The notes under the pieces were generated by a model. It did not search any database and was not told where the DNA came from. It saw nothing but the letters and a program-made list of their open reading frames with translations. This document shows positions 1-11,015 of a stretch of 64,000 nt of DNA, piece after piece. The translations under genes and the position numbers were made by a program. Within the stretch, counting starts at the first letter, position 1. Each line of letters opens with the position of its first letter. Source of the DNA: Budorcas taxicolor (lineage: Eukaryota; Chordata; Mammalia; Artiodactyla; Bovidae); contig NC_068915.1 in assembly GCF_023091745.1 (NCBI RefSeq), positions 32,294,001-32,358,000 on the forward strand, in the 5' to 3' direction.

Positions 1-24
1 TTGACTGCAATTTCTATGAGGAAG

Positions 25-318
25 CTATGGAGGAGGCAAAAGGGCCATTCCAGGGTTTTTCATTCCACCAGGGCCAGTTGTGTCTGGATAATGTTTTATG
101 ACTGACTTTCTGGGAGAAAAAACTTGTTTGTGGCATGTGCCAACTTCTACTATATAAATACACCCACCATGGCTGGCTGTCAGTCTGAACTCAGCAACAG
201 TAGAGCTGGGAAAATGCACTCCCAAGCCTTCATGAACTGCTTGCTCCAGCACACGTTGCCAGGGGCCATTTGGTGGATTCTCACCATAGAACTTGGCTGC
301 AACCAGGAGACATACCAA
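25..318 (-). other. Unassigned 97-codon open frame
   Basis: An uninterrupted frame of 97 codons on the minus strand, in a stretch with a more balanced base composition than the AT-rich DNA to its right. I do not recognise the translation as any protein family, and I see no splice sites, poly(A) tail or Kozak-like context. It could be a piece of an old LTR or of a processed pseudogene that enters from the left edge, or chance. The opposite strand is also open for 91 codons (124-399), which weakens the coding reading. Confidence 0.15.
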
Positions 319-1034
319 AACGGCTTTGTTGGCACCAATGTGAAAGTTTATCTGCTATTTGGCCTTACAACACAGCCTTTAATCATCTTGAGTCATTAAT
401 CAATTTTGGGTCCCAGTCCCATATGTTATACTTTTTGAAGATCAAATGAGAGCTGGCACTTCCAACAAAATATCAAAATTACTAATAATGATAATTTAAA
501 GTGCAATACATAATTTGCATTCTTCTCAAGCATCATTATATAATAATAACATCACTGAATTTATTAAACAAAGTGGATTTAAGATTAAAAATCCGTTTAT
601 CTAGCTAGCTACACCTTCCTTTGTGATTCATTACTGGCCCGGTTTCAGTTTGCTTTCTATTCATTCTCTTTGTGCATCTACTCTAATTTCCATATTATAA
701 ACATAATTCTAAATTGTTTTCCATGGTCTTTAAACTGAAAACAGTACATCTTCAACTATATTCAAGTTTTAAGTACAAACTCATTGTATCCTCAGACATT
801 AGAGAAAGAGCAGAGATTTCCTTCTACCAGCCCCTAAAATTACATGTTGATTGGACAATCAAATCAGTTAAATTCCCTAATGTTTATAGCTTAAAGATCC
901 TTACTGGGGCTACCTTGGGAAAATTAATAATGCATCTTCCTTTTGAAACAAGAAAACCTACATTTACTTCACAACATACTTAAATCATAACAAAAATATG
1001 ATTGCAAGTTCTTGCATATTTTATAAACTACTTT
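319..1034. other. AT-rich DNA, nothing recognised
   Basis: No gene, RNA or repeat family recognised. The 89-codon frame at 714-983 has no recognisable content and is treated as chance. Confidence 0.5.
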
Positions 1035-1112
1035 ATATCTAGGATTTAGCAGAAAGTCTACCTTGCTTACAGTGGATGGTCAACAAATATTTGTTGAATA
1101 AATCAATTAATT
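1035..1112 (+). mobile_element. L2 LINE 3'-end fragment
   Basis: Ends with the typical L2 3' signature: a run resembling 'caacaaatatttgttgaataaat' spread over 1080-1104. L2 is an ancient, inactive mammalian LINE. The fragment is short and diverged, so family assignment is tentative. Confidence 0.4.
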
Positions 1113-1417
1113 CTGGGTTCTATGGTCTTTGTGGATGTCAAAATTTCACAGAATAATCAATGAACTGAGACCCATGGGCCAACAATAAGATAATCATTTT
1201 CTGAAAAGCCTAATCATTCTTTTCCAAATTGCCAACGTGAAGAATATACTCTAGAGACTATATATGATTCAGACTGAAATGGGATATTTGAGAAGTATTT
1301 TTCTCAATCTATAAGAGCTCAGGAGAAATGTGGGGCCGGAGATGGAGCTCAATGGTGACTTTAAGTGATATTGGGTAAGAAAAAATAAAGACATGGGCAT
1401 AATATTAAAAATACATA
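1113..1417. other. Unassigned AT-rich DNA
   Basis: Nothing recognised between the L2 scrap and the L1 tail. Confidence 0.5.
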
Positions 1418-1515
1418 GGCGGTGGGATAAATAGGGAGACTGGGATTGACATACATACACTGCTATGTATAAAACAGATAACTGAGAACCTATTGTATAG
1501 CACAAGGGGAAAACA
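1418..1515 (+). mobile_element. Artiodactyl-type L1 3'-UTR fragment
   Basis: Carries the familiar L1 3'-UTR text: 'gggagactgggattgacat', then an 'aaaacagataactgagaacc' block and 'tattgtatagcacaagggg'. The same region appears in antisense at 30651-30825, which supports the call. It is internal 3' UTR without a poly(A) tail of its own. Confidence 0.7.
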
Positions 1516-1587
1516 GAAGGTACAAGTCTGTTTGTGGGACATATATTACATTAACCTTAAAAATGCACTCCAATATACATTGTGTGG

Positions 1588-1650
1588 GTGCATAGTTACT
1601 AATTCAAGTCCAACTCTTTGTGACCCCATGAACAATAGCCTACCAGGGTG
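1588..1650 (-). mobile_element. Bov-tA-type SINE fragment
   Basis: Short antisense match to the Bov-tA/BovA body ('tccaactctttgtgacccc' followed by 'agcctaccaggg'). The tRNA-like head is missing. It abuts the L1 3'-UTR piece on the left. Confidence 0.6.
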
Positions 1651-1734
1651 TGACAAATGGTGTTTGATTCCACTTATACAAGAATAGTCAGATTCATAGA
1701 TTAGAAAGTACATTGTTAGATGCCAAAGGCTGAG

Positions 1735-1942
1735 GGGTAGAGGAAGTGAGGAGGGGGAATGGGAAGTTAGTGTTTAATGGGGACAGAGTTTCAGTTTATG
1801 AAGTTGAAAATTTGGGAGATGGATGATTGTGAGAGTTATACAATAGTGTGAATACACTTAGTGCCACTGAACTATACAGTTAAACATGGCTCAAATAGTA
1901 TGTTTTATATTATATGATTTTTACCATAATAAAAAAAAATTA
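1735..1942 (+). mobile_element. Ancient L1M 3' end with poly(A)
   Basis: Matches the common L1M 3' terminus in order: 'gttagtgtttaatggggac', 'ggagatggatgattgtgag', 'cactgaactatacagtt', then 'ttttaccataataaaaaaaa' at 1920-1939. L1M elements are pre-ruminant LINEs. Only the 3' UTR and tail remain. Confidence 0.75.
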
Positions 1943-4067
1943 AAATGCATTGCATTCTCAATAGGCAATGTCGTTTTGTAATAGAAATCTTAAAACCATG
2001 GAGTAAGTCCATACAGACTAAGAAACAGAGGTGAGTAGGGGTGAGCACATACACAAATGTCACAACTATAATTACAACTGTAGTTACAATGCTCTGTTTT
2101 TTGAGAAACGCCAAATGAACTTTAGATCAATTGTCTCAGGTAATTCTTTTCTTTCCAAGATGCAAAATCAAGTAGATTCAAAGATAAAAAAAAGAGATAA
2201 AAAACAAAAACCAGTTACTCTCAAGAAATCTAGACAATCGCCTAAAAAAACATCTACTCCAAGCTTAAAGCACTATAACTCAATGGCTACACCACTGTTG
2301 CATTTAATTTTTCAAACCGAGCATATTGATTATTCTATCTGATATGCTACAGAGTGAAGCCAGCAGGCCTTACTCGAAAGGTAGGTGCAATGGAAAGTGA
2401 CAAGAGTTTTATTGTTGCTAGAAGGTACCTAGTGAAGCTCTGGAAAAAATTGCAGATTTCCAACGCCAAAAGGTCATAAAAATTTATGAGATACAACAAA
2501 GAGGAGAAAAGGCACACAGCAGCAAGAAAGGTGATCCATTTTGAAAGGGATCTCAAAATAAGTTTAATGATCTTCAAGTCTGTGACATTTCATTATTACC
2601 TACTGGTGAATACAGGAGAGAGGTAGGAAGCATTTATTGCTCACTACTACAAAAGTCACCATTTTGCAGGTAAAATCAGAAGCAGTGATATGTAAGCATG
2701 TATGATCCAGGCTTAAATAAAAAATTTGACAATAAATATTAGTTTCACTAATGTGCATTAATTATTCCTCATTATACAGAAATCACAAAATATAGTTGTA
2801 AAATGCAATACTAAAAACGAGAAAAAAATAGAAGAGATAGATAATTTCATTTTATGACTATAATACCACAAAGCAAATAAATTCCACACACTACTGCTAA
2901 ATCATAAAAAAATAAAAAAAATACTGAATGTTTAGTTGTTATATGAAGAATCAACATATTTGGGCCCCAAGTGGTCACAGTACGACTGTCACATTAGTTG
3001 TGCCTCTAGAAATGATGAGAAGCTATGGCAAGCGATTATGAAGCTGTCATGAAGCAATGTTTCTCATTTACTCTCAGAGGTATCACTGGAATGTTGTTAA
3101 GTCATTTTGTAGCTAACAGTTGTACCATTCACAAAAGTGGCTCAGAAAAGTTCCATATTTACCTTAGGAGAGAGGCTTATCCTTTGATAAATTATACAAA
3201 TGTAAAAATACTTGGTCTGATGAGTAATCAGTTCTTCAAGCTTGGTTTCTTCTCTTCTCCCTAATACAAGTTTGTACAGGAAGGGAGTCATCCTAACTGG
3301 GCATTCCAGCTGACTAGAGAACAACTTACTATTGCTGATGTAACCCCTGTTACCTTGACAGAAGGGTTCGGTACAGAATATTGGAAGAGTACACGTTTAC
3401 ATTTTAACAAAGGCCCTCAAAGACATAATAGTCTACATACCCTCTAATATAAAGGTTTTTGTTTGTTTTAAGAGTGAGTTTTTAAATGTCATATAGATTT
3501 GATTTCTAACTTTTGGGTGCTTTTGCTCAGACCTAAATTACTTGCAGGTGCATCTCTCATTTTCCTGATACATTTTGGCAGTTTTTAATTAACTTTTATT
3601 CATTAATTATACCTTTGCCAAGCTCTAAAATTCCTTTCAAGAATCCCAGATCCACAAATGTAATGCACATCTAAGAAAAGCATTCCTTCTACTTTATAAC
3701 TGTTGCATGCCCTATACTTTGCAACATTCTTTAATTGTGTTTACTGCTCATAAATAAAACCAACCTGAGCAATTAGAACCTTATTATATTTAGCCTTTGG
3801 GTGGTTAGACAGCATTAATTATTTGCATGGAGATGATTTTCTTAATTTCTATAGTGTAGATTCATAAGTTAATGATATCTAATTTACACCACATTTATTC
3901 CAGTTCTTGATTTCATGTTTTTTGTTAGTTCAACAGCTAACTATACTTGTTTATCTAAGATTCGCAAATACAGCATGTAGCAATTTTTAATTTTTTCTTT
4001 TGCCTAGAATATCTTGATAACTTGTATATTTCTGGGAAAAAAAAGTTTCTCATCTTTTCAAGTGTAT
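1943..4067. other. Unassigned AT-rich DNA
   Basis: About 2.1 kb with no repeat family or gene that I can recognise. The open frames at 2031-2342, 2347-2577 and 3025-3264 are short, have no recognisable domains and lie in low-complexity or AT-rich context. Confidence 0.5.
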
Positions 4068-4774
4068 CAGTTAATTTCAGTCACTCAGTCGTGTTCGACT
4101 CTTTGCTATCTCATGGACTGCAGCATGCCAGGCTTCCCTGTCCATCACCAACTCCCAGAGCTTGCTCAAACTTATGTTCATCGAGTTGGTGATCCCATCC
4201 AATCATCTCATCCTCTCTTGCCCCTTTCTCCTCCTGCCTTCAATCTTTCCCAGGATCAGAGTCTTTTCCAATGAGTCGGTTCTTCCCATAAGATGACCAA
4301 AGTACTGGAGCTTTAGTTTCAGAATTAGTCGTTCCAATGAATATTCAGGACTGATATCTTCTAAGATGGACTGGTTGGATCTCCTTGTAGTCCAAGAGAC
4401 TCTCAACAGTTTTCAACACCACAGTTCGAAAGCATCAGTTCTTCAGTGCTCAGCTTTCTTAATGGTCCAACTCGCACATCCATACATGAATACTGGAAAC
4501 ATCATAGCTTTGACTAGATGGACCTTTGTCAGCAAAGTAATGTCTCTGCTTCTTAATATGCTGTCTACGCTGGTCATAGCTTTTCTTTCAAGGAGCAAGT
4601 TTCTTTTCATTTCATGGCCTCAGTCACCATCTGCAGTGATTTTGGAGCCCAAGAAAATTAAGTCTGTTACTGTTTCCATTGTTTCCCCATCTATTTGCCA
4701 AGAAGTGATGGGACTAGATGCCATGAGCTTAGTTTTTTGAATGCTGAGTTTTAAGCCAGCTTTTTCACTTTCAT
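4068..4774 (-). mobile_element. BovB LINE, 3' part, antisense
   Basis: The left border is the BovB 3' terminus in antisense, including 'cactcagtcgtgttcgact'. The right border is in the region coding the end of the reverse transcriptase, near 'ttaagccagctttttcac'. The copy covers the C-terminal ORF2 region and 3' end and is 5'-truncated. Reading frames are broken; open stretches on the plus strand (4014-4274, 4366-4740) are shadows. It forms an inverted pair with the BovB at 5067-6024. No convincing target-site duplication was found. Confidence 0.9.
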
Positions 4775-4814
4775 GATTCTAAGAGTATTGAAAGATTCTG
4801 ATCTTTAAATTTAC

Positions 4815-5025
4815 AGCTGTGGTTTTCCCCCACTCTTTGTGTGACATGGGCTCATTGCTTAACATTCATGAGTCTTAGACATTTTTAAATTATGAAAAAT
4901 AAGATAACAAATAATCAAATTTGAAAGCTGTTATCAGTGATAGGAAAAATATTTAAAATCTTAACATAATTCTGGCACAGAATCAGATAGTCAATATGGT
5001 TTTCATTATCATTATTATTACCTTT
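4815..5025 (+). mobile_element. MIR SINE (diverged)
   Basis: The order of blocks fits MIR: 'ttgcttaacattcatgagtc' for the conserved core, then 'ttctggcacagaatcagatag', ending in ATT-rich 'attatcattattatta' at 5008-5023. MIR is an ancient tRNA-derived mammalian SINE. High divergence limits certainty. Confidence 0.5.
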
Positions 5026-5066
5026 TTCTTCATGATAGTCATTTTATTTCAGTATTCCTTAATTTT

Positions 5067-6024
5067 AGAACTGGACATGGAACAACAGACTGGTTCCAAA
5101 TAGGAAAAGGAGTACGTCAAGGCTGTATATTGTCACCCTGCTTATTTAACTTCTATGCAGAGTACATCATGAGAAACGCTGGACTGGAAGAAACACAAGC
5201 TGGAATCAAGATTGCAGGGAGAAATATCAATAATCTCAGATATGCAGATGACACCACCCTTATGGCAGAAAGTGAAGAGGAACTAAAAAGCCTCTTGATG
5301 AAAGTGAAAGAGGAGAGTGAAAAAGTTGGCTTAAAGTTCAACATTCAGAAAATGAAGATCATGGCATCCGGTCCCATCACTCCATGGGAAATAGATGGAG
5401 AAACAGTGGAAACAGTGTCAGACTTTATTTTGGGGGCTCCAAAATCACTGCAGATGGTGACTGCAGCCATGAGATTAAAAGACGCTTACTTCTTGGAAGA
5501 AAAGCTATGAGCAACCTAGATAGTATATTCAAAAGCAGAGACATTACTTTGCCGACTAAGGTCTGTCTAGTCAAGGCTATGGTTTTTCCTGTGGTCATGT
5601 ATGGATGTTAGAGTTGGACTGTGAAGAAGGCTGAGCACCAAAGAATTGATGCTTTTGAACTGTGGTGTTGGAGAAGACTCTTGAGAGTCCCTTGGACTGC
5701 AAGGAGATCCAACCAGTCCATTCTGAAGGAGATCCACCCTGGGATTTCTTTGGAAGGAATGGTCCTAAAGCTGAAACTCCAGTACTTTGGTCACCTCATG
5801 CGAAGTGTTGACTCATTGGAAAAGACTCTGATGCTGCGAGGGATTGGGGGCAGGAGGAGAAGGGGACGACAGAGGATGAGATGGCTGGATGGCATCACTG
5901 ACTCGAAGGACGTGAGTTTGAGTGAATTCTGGGAGTTGATGATGGACAGGGAGGCCTGGTGTGCTGCGATTCACGGGGTCACAAAGAATCAGACACGACT
6001 GAGTGACTGAACTGAACTGAACTG
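5067..6024 (+). mobile_element. BovB LINE, 5'-truncated, with perfect TSD
   Basis: Runs from the middle of the reverse transcriptase to the BovB 3' terminus with its repeated GAACT tail. It is flanked by a perfect 13-bp target-site duplication, attccttaatttt, at 5054-5066 and 6025-6037. That fixes both borders and shows an ordinary target-primed insertion with 5' truncation. With the antisense copy at 4068-4774 it makes a roughly 700-bp imperfect inverted repeat around a MIR-containing spacer. Confidence 0.95.
5130..6010 (+). pseudogene. BovB ORF2 remnant (reverse transcriptase C-terminal half)
   Basis: Three overlapping open frames together cover the end of BovB ORF2. In the first (5130-5510) the reverse transcriptase catalytic motif YADD lies at residues 38-41, preceded by NNLR. 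The second (5384-5611) carries the SRDITLPTK block, and the third (5621-6010) the region rich in RRRR/MRWLDG that ends BovB ORF2. Frameshifts separate them and an in-frame stop lies between the second and third. The intact protein would reverse-transcribe LINE RNA at a nicked target; this copy lacks the endonuclease and most of the RT and is inactive. Confidence 0.9.
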
Positions 6025-6037
6025 ATTCCTTAATTTT

Positions 6038-7675
6038 TGCTGCAATACTTTGGATTGCAATGTACTGAGACTTGTATTTTTGAAAGTTTTTGCTCTCTTT
6101 TTTTTTTGGTATATCTACAAAAAGTGATGAAAACAATGTGTAATTTTAGTATTCATAATCAAGCCCATTTCTAGAACTGTCATCTATTATTATTTCAATT
6201 AAGGCACAGACATTTACATACACTCTGAGTCTGTACTACAATTGGCCATCATTTAGTTTTATTTTGTCATTTCAAATTATCATAATTTGGAGTGTAATAT
6301 TTGCAACGTGAGTCTATTAGCTCTTGAGATTTATTATTTCTGACATGATAATATAACAGATCAAATTTTAATATCATTTCTACTTAAGTTTTATATATAT
6401 ATATATCTTTGCTAAGCATCATTAATAAGGTTACTTTTGAAAAGATTAAAGTATAAACTAAGCCTATTTCTACTTTCAAGTGTTTACTATCAAGTATCTA
6501 TTTTGGTTGGTCACTGTGCAAGTATTTTTCCAAAGCTGAAAAAGTACTACATTCTCTCTTTACAGGGAGACTTCAGTAAATTGTTGTCATCTAGGCTTTT
6601 GTCTTTCAATTTCTGATGCCTATTTTTTAATAAAGTAAAACTTTTTCATAAACACAGCTGTAATCTTGAAACATGTATGTTCTACATTTCTTCAAAATTA
6701 GCTGAATAAAACATACACAGATGGCTTATTTTGCTTTAGTTTAATTGATAAAACATAATATTATTCAGTACAAAGATGTAGCACCTGCAAGTCATAAGTG
6801 TTTGCCACCAAAATAAATTATGATGAATTGTGTGAAAGATTTGGGCTCAAAAGTTATCAGGTTCATATTATGGTACTCGTGCAGCAGATGCTGACACTGG
6901 TGTGTAAATTATTTGGGATCAGAAAATGGACACCTTATATTAAAATTAGCTCTGATGTGAGATAAAAAATTGAGACCAAACCAGCTGTGTTGATAGTATT
7001 AAAAAGACATTACACACTAAATATACATTAACTTCTACAGCTCACATCCATCCAATATTTTAAATTGGAATTTGAAACCCTTAAGAAAATCCAACTTATG
7101 TGTTAGGCCATCACAGTGAAGTTGTCACAATATGATTCATAAAGACTGCATTATCCTCATGTCCCTCTCATTCTCCTTTGTATGATACTTTACATGTATA
7201 TACATATGTACAAATGCTCATATATCAATATATACATATATTTCACAGATATATATATATACTTTTATACACATAAAATAGCTATGGGAATTTGATATGT
7301 ACTTTAAGCTAATTGTTTACAAATTGATGTAGGGCTAAATGTTATATCTAATAATGTTATTACTCAGGTAAATGTAAAATTGTGCATGCATGCATAATAG
7401 GTGTTAATTATGAAGCTATTCCTTTTTTATATTGGTTACAGCTTTTCTCTATAAACATTTTTACAGCTTTCAAGTACAGTGAATGCCTATAGGCTCTTTG
7501 TGACATTTTGCTCATTACACCACTATTTGATTTATCATATTATTGCTACAATTTATCATTTTACTTTTCCATACCTTCCAGAGATTTTGGCTACATCTAG
7601 AATAAGGAGCATGACTAAGCTGTTACATAAGACAATTATTTTATTTCTGTTGTTATTTAAAATTGGATTATTTAA
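6038..7675. other. Unassigned AT-rich DNA
   Basis: No family recognised. It contains a (TA)-rich low-complexity tract around 7180-7262 and a short (TA)n run near 6396-6407. Confidence 0.5.
7180..7262. repeat. TA/TATG-rich low-complexity tract
   Basis: Alternating 'acatgtatatacatatg'-like words ending in a pure (AT)n run at about 7245-7260. Simple low-complexity DNA that could unwind or vary in length; no other function is suggested. Confidence 0.7.
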
Positions 7676-7860
7676 AAGAGGAAGGTCAGGTGGTCTGGTA
7701 TTCCCATCTCTTTAAGAATTTTCCACAGTTTGTTGTGATACACACAATCAAAGGCTTTGGCATAATCTTAAGCAGAAATAGATGTTTTTTTCTGGAACTC
7801 TCTTGCTTTTTTGATGGTCCAAAGGATGTTGGCAATTTGATTTCTGTTTTCTCTGCCCTT

Positions 7861-8088
7861 TCAATATACAGCTTGAACATCTGGAAGTTCACGGTTCACA
7901 TAATGTTGAAATCTAGCTTGCAGAATTTTGAGCATTATTTTACTAGCGTGTGAGATGAGTGCAATTGTGTGGTAGTTTGAGCATTCTTTGGCATTGCCTT
8001 TCTTTGGGATTGGAATGAAAACTGACCTTTTCCAGTCCTGAGGCCACTGCTGAGTTTTCCAAATTTGGTGGCATATTGAGTGCAGCAC
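7861..8088 (-). pseudogene. BovB reverse transcriptase N-terminal fragment
   Basis: A 75-codon open stretch carrying recognisable BovB RT text, including IWKTQQWPQDW and FIPIPKKG, followed by the HASK and LPDVQA blocks. These lie upstream of the catalytic YADD, which this element has lost. An overlapping frame at 7935-8126 shows the same region shifted. Non-functional. Confidence 0.85.
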
Positions 8089-8849
8089 TTTAACAGCATC
8101 ATCTTATAGGATTTGAAATAGCTCAACTGGAAAGCTCAACAAAGCCAATCCAACCAGCTTTGTTTGTAGTGATGCTTCCTAAGGCCCACTTGACTTCACA
8201 TTTCAGGATGTCTGGTTTTAGGTGAGTGATCACACCATCATAATTATCGGCATCTTAAAGATCTTTTTAATATAATTCTTCTGTTCATTTTTGCCACCTC
8301 TTCTTAATGTCTTCTGCTTCTGTTAGATCTATAACATTTCTGTCCTTTATTGTGCCCATCTTTGCAGGAAATGTTCCCTTGGTATCTCTAGTTTTCTTGA
8401 AGAGATCTCTAGTCTTTCCCATTCTATTGTTTTCCTCTATTTCTCTGCATTGATTACAAGGCTTACTTATCTCTCCTTGCAATTCTTTGGAACTCTGCAT
8501 GCAAATGGGTATAACTTTCCTTTTCTCCTTTGCCTTTAGCTTCGCTTCTTTTCACAGCTATTTATAAGGCCTCCTCAGACAACCATTTGCTTTTTTGAAT
8601 TTCTTTTATGAGGATGGTCTTGATTGATGGTTCCTATACAATGCCATGAATGTCTGTCCACAGTTCTTCAGGCACTCTGTCTATCAGATCTAATCTCTTG
8701 ATTCTATTTGTCACTTCCAGTGTATAATCATACGAGATTTGATTTAGGTCACACCTGAATGGTGTAGTGGTTTCCTCTGCTTTCTTCAATTTAAGTCTGA
8801 ATTTGGCAATGAGGAGTTCATGATCTGAGCCACAGTCAGCTCCTGGTCA

Positions 8850-8870
8850 TTTTTTTTTTTTTTTTTTTTT
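8850..8870. repeat. Poly(T) tract inside antisense BovB
   Basis: About 21 T on the plus strand. Other BovB copies have only a short interrupted A-run at this place, so it is a post-insertion homopolymer expansion and not a poly(A) tail marking an insertion end. Confidence 0.85.
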
Positions 8871-9166
8871 GCTCACTATATAGTGCTTCTCCATCTTTGG
8901 CTGCAAAGAATATAATCAATCTGATTTCAGTATTGACCATCTGGTGATGTCCATGTGTAGAGTCTTCTCTTGTGTTTTTGGAAGAGAGTGGTTGCCATGA
9001 CTAGTGCATTCTCTTGGCAAAACTGTTAGCCTTTGACCTGCTTTGTTTTATACTCCAAGGACAAATTTGCCTATTGCTCTAGGTATCTGTTGACTTCCTA
9101 CTTTTACATTCCATTCCCCATATAATGAAAAGGACATGTTTTTTGGGGTGTTAGTTCTCAAAGGTC

Positions 9167-9805
9167 TTACAGGTCTTCACAGAACCATTCAACTTCAGCT
9201 TTTTCAGCATTACTGGTAGGGGCGCAGACTTGGATTATTCTGATATTGAATGGTTTGCCTTGGAAACGAACAGAGATCATTCTGTCATTTTTGAGATTGC
9301 ATCCAAGTACTGCATTTTGGACTCTTTTGTTGACTATGATGGCTACTCCATTTCTTCTAAGGGATTCTTGCACACAGTAGTAGATATAATGGTCATCTGA
9401 GTTAAATTCACCCATTCCAGTCCATTTTAGTTCACTGATTCCTAAAATGTCGACATTCACTCTTGCCATCTCCTGTTTGATCACTTCCAATTTGCCTTGA
9501 TTAATGGATTTAACATTCCAGGTTCCTATGCAATATTGCTTTTTACAGAATTTGACTTTACTTCCATCACCAGTCACATACACAACTGGGTGTTGCTTTT
9601 GCTTTGGCTCCATCCCTTCATTCTTTCTGGAGTTATTTCTCCACTGATCTCCAATGGCATATTGGGCACCTACTGACCTGTGTGGTTTATTTTTCAGTGT
9701 CTTATCTTTTTGCCTTTTCATTCTTTTCATGGGGTTCTCCAGGCGAGAATACTGAAGTGGTTTGCCATTCCCTTCTCCAGTGGACAACGCTGTCTTCTCT
9801 ACCAT
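9167..9805 (-). pseudogene. BovB ORF2 endonuclease-domain remnant
   Basis: Open for 212 codons. Residues 1-90 correspond to the BovB 5' leader region. From about residue 93 it becomes the apurinic/apyrimidinic-type endonuclease that nicks target DNA for RTE-type LINEs: GTWNV with the expected Asn at about 93-98, and DILGISELKW with the expected Glu near 125. The frame stops at 9167, before the GDWN and SDH catalytic blocks, so only the N-terminal part of the domain is continuous. This is a dead LINE ORF, not a host gene. Confidence 0.85.
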
Positions 9806-10623
9806 GACCCGTCCTTCTTGGGTGGCCTTACACAGTATGGCTCATAGTTTCATTGAGTTAGACAAGACTGTGGTCCCTATGATCAGACTGGTTGGTTTTC
9901 TGTGATTGTGGTTTTCAGTCTGTCTGCCTTCTGATCAAGATGGATAAGAGGCTTATGGAAGTTTCCTGATGGTGAGAGACTGACTGGGAAATTGGGTCTT
10001 TTTCTGATGGGTGGGGCCATGGTCAGTAAATTTTTAATCCAATTTTCTATTGATGACTAGGGCTGTGTTTCCTCTCTGTGGTTGACCTGAGGTCAAACTA
10101 TGGTGGAGGTAATGAAGATAATGGCAACCTCCTTCAAAATGTCCTGTGCACACACTGTTGTATTCAATGCCCCCATCCCTGCTGCAGCCCATCCCTGACC
10201 CACACCTCTGCTGCAGACTCCTGGACACTCACGGGCAAGTCTGGGTCAGTCTCCTGTGGGGTCAGTACTTCTTTCTCCCGGCTCTTGGTGCATACAGTGT
10301 TCCATATGTGCCCTCCAAAAGTCTGTTTCCCAGTCCTGTGTAAGCTCTGGTGGCACTATGGTGGGGTTAATGGTGACTCCTCCAAGAGGGCTTATGCCAT
10401 ACCCAGCTCTGCTGCGCCCAGAGCCCTGGCCCCTGTGGCAGTCCATTGCTGACCTGTCTCCACAGGTGACACTCAAACACAGTTCTGTCTCAGTCTCTCT
10501 GGGGTCTCTGGGTCATGGTGTGCACAAGGTATGTTTGGCCCCTCTGAGTGTCTCTGGCCAGTATGGGGTTTGATTCTAAAAGCGATTTCACCCCTCCTAC
10601 CGTCTTTCTGGGGCATCTCCTTT

Positions 10624-10810
10624 GCCCTTGGACATGGGTTATCTTCTCAAAGTCGCTCCAGTGCCACACGGCCGCTGCTCCAGTGCCTACTGTCTTGCTG
10701 GGGCTTCTCTGCCCTTGGACGTGGGGTATCTCCTCACAGCCACTCTAGCCCCGCTGCTGCCACACCACCGCCTACCATCTTGCTGGGCTTCTGTGCCCTT
10801 GGACGTGGGG
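10624..10810 (-). repeat. Tandem units in BovB 5' UTR
   Basis: The block 'gcccttggac(a/g)tggg' starts at 10624, 10711 and 10795, giving a period of about 84-87 bp. Two full units and a partial one are present, GC-rich against AT-rich surroundings. Monomer arrays in a LINE 5' UTR commonly carry the internal promoter. That role is inferred here. Confidence 0.7.
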
Positions 10811-11015
10811 TATTTTGTAGGTGAAAAAACTAAGACTCTAAAAGATTATATCTTGTCAAATGTCACATATTGAATTAGAAGATAACTCCAGTCTACCTCA
10901 TCCCCAGTCCTTGCTCCCTTGTTCATCCAGTTTCAATTTCTGAAAGGCCATAAAACCTCTCTTATCCTTGACACAAACAGAAGTCCAGTGAAAAAGCCTT
11001 CCAACACTTCCTACT
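10811..11015 (+). repeat. Arm A of a 205-bp inverted duplication (contains antisense MIR)
   Basis: Pairs without gaps, in reverse-complement, with 13046-13250: position p matches 24061-p. I counted about 17 mismatches, or roughly 92% identity. The first ~95 bases look like an antisense MIR ('gtgaaaaaactaagactc'). Homology ends exactly where the BovB 5' end begins at 10810. Identity far above that expected for two independent MIRs points to duplication of this locus and not to two insertions. Confidence 0.85.

Larger units (their letters stand above)
7676..10810 (-). mobile_element. BovB LINE with 5' UTR and endonuclease, 3' end missing
   Basis: Read on the minus strand this is the BovB 5' UTR (about 10810-9990), then the endonuclease region (9805-9167), linker and the first half of the reverse transcriptase, stopping at 7676 near the sequence for PDHL. 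The last roughly 1 kb of ORF2 and the 3' tail are absent. LINEs are usually truncated at the 5' end, so this polarity suggests later deletion or rearrangement. An A-tract (poly(T) on plus, 8850-8870) has expanded inside it. Reading frames are broken in many places. GC-rich plus-strand frames at 10078-10873 are shadows of its 5' UTR. Confidence 0.9.

Noticed and set aside
5621..6010. A 129-codon frame as a possible gene, likewise 11875-12294 and 46375-46824.
   Set aside because: All three encode the same BovB ORF2 C-terminal text and sit inside BovB 3' ends.
5067..7676. A genomic inversion linking the sense BovB 3' part (5067-6024) to the antisense BovB 5' part (7676-10810), because their break points lie within about 40 bp in BovB coordinates.
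   Set aside because: The sense copy has its own perfect 13-bp target-site duplication on both sides, so it is an independent 5'-truncated insertion. The matching break points are coincidence.
4068..10810. One full-length antisense BovB split into 7676-10810 and 4068-4774.
   Set aside because: About 280 bp of BovB would be missing, nearly 2 kb of unrelated DNA lies between, and no shared target-site duplication joins the outer ends. Possible but unsupported.
10078..10873. Overlapping GC-rich plus-strand open frames of 65-124 codons as a possible host exon.
   Set aside because: They lie on the opposite strand of the BovB 5' UTR; their length follows from high GC content and tandem units.
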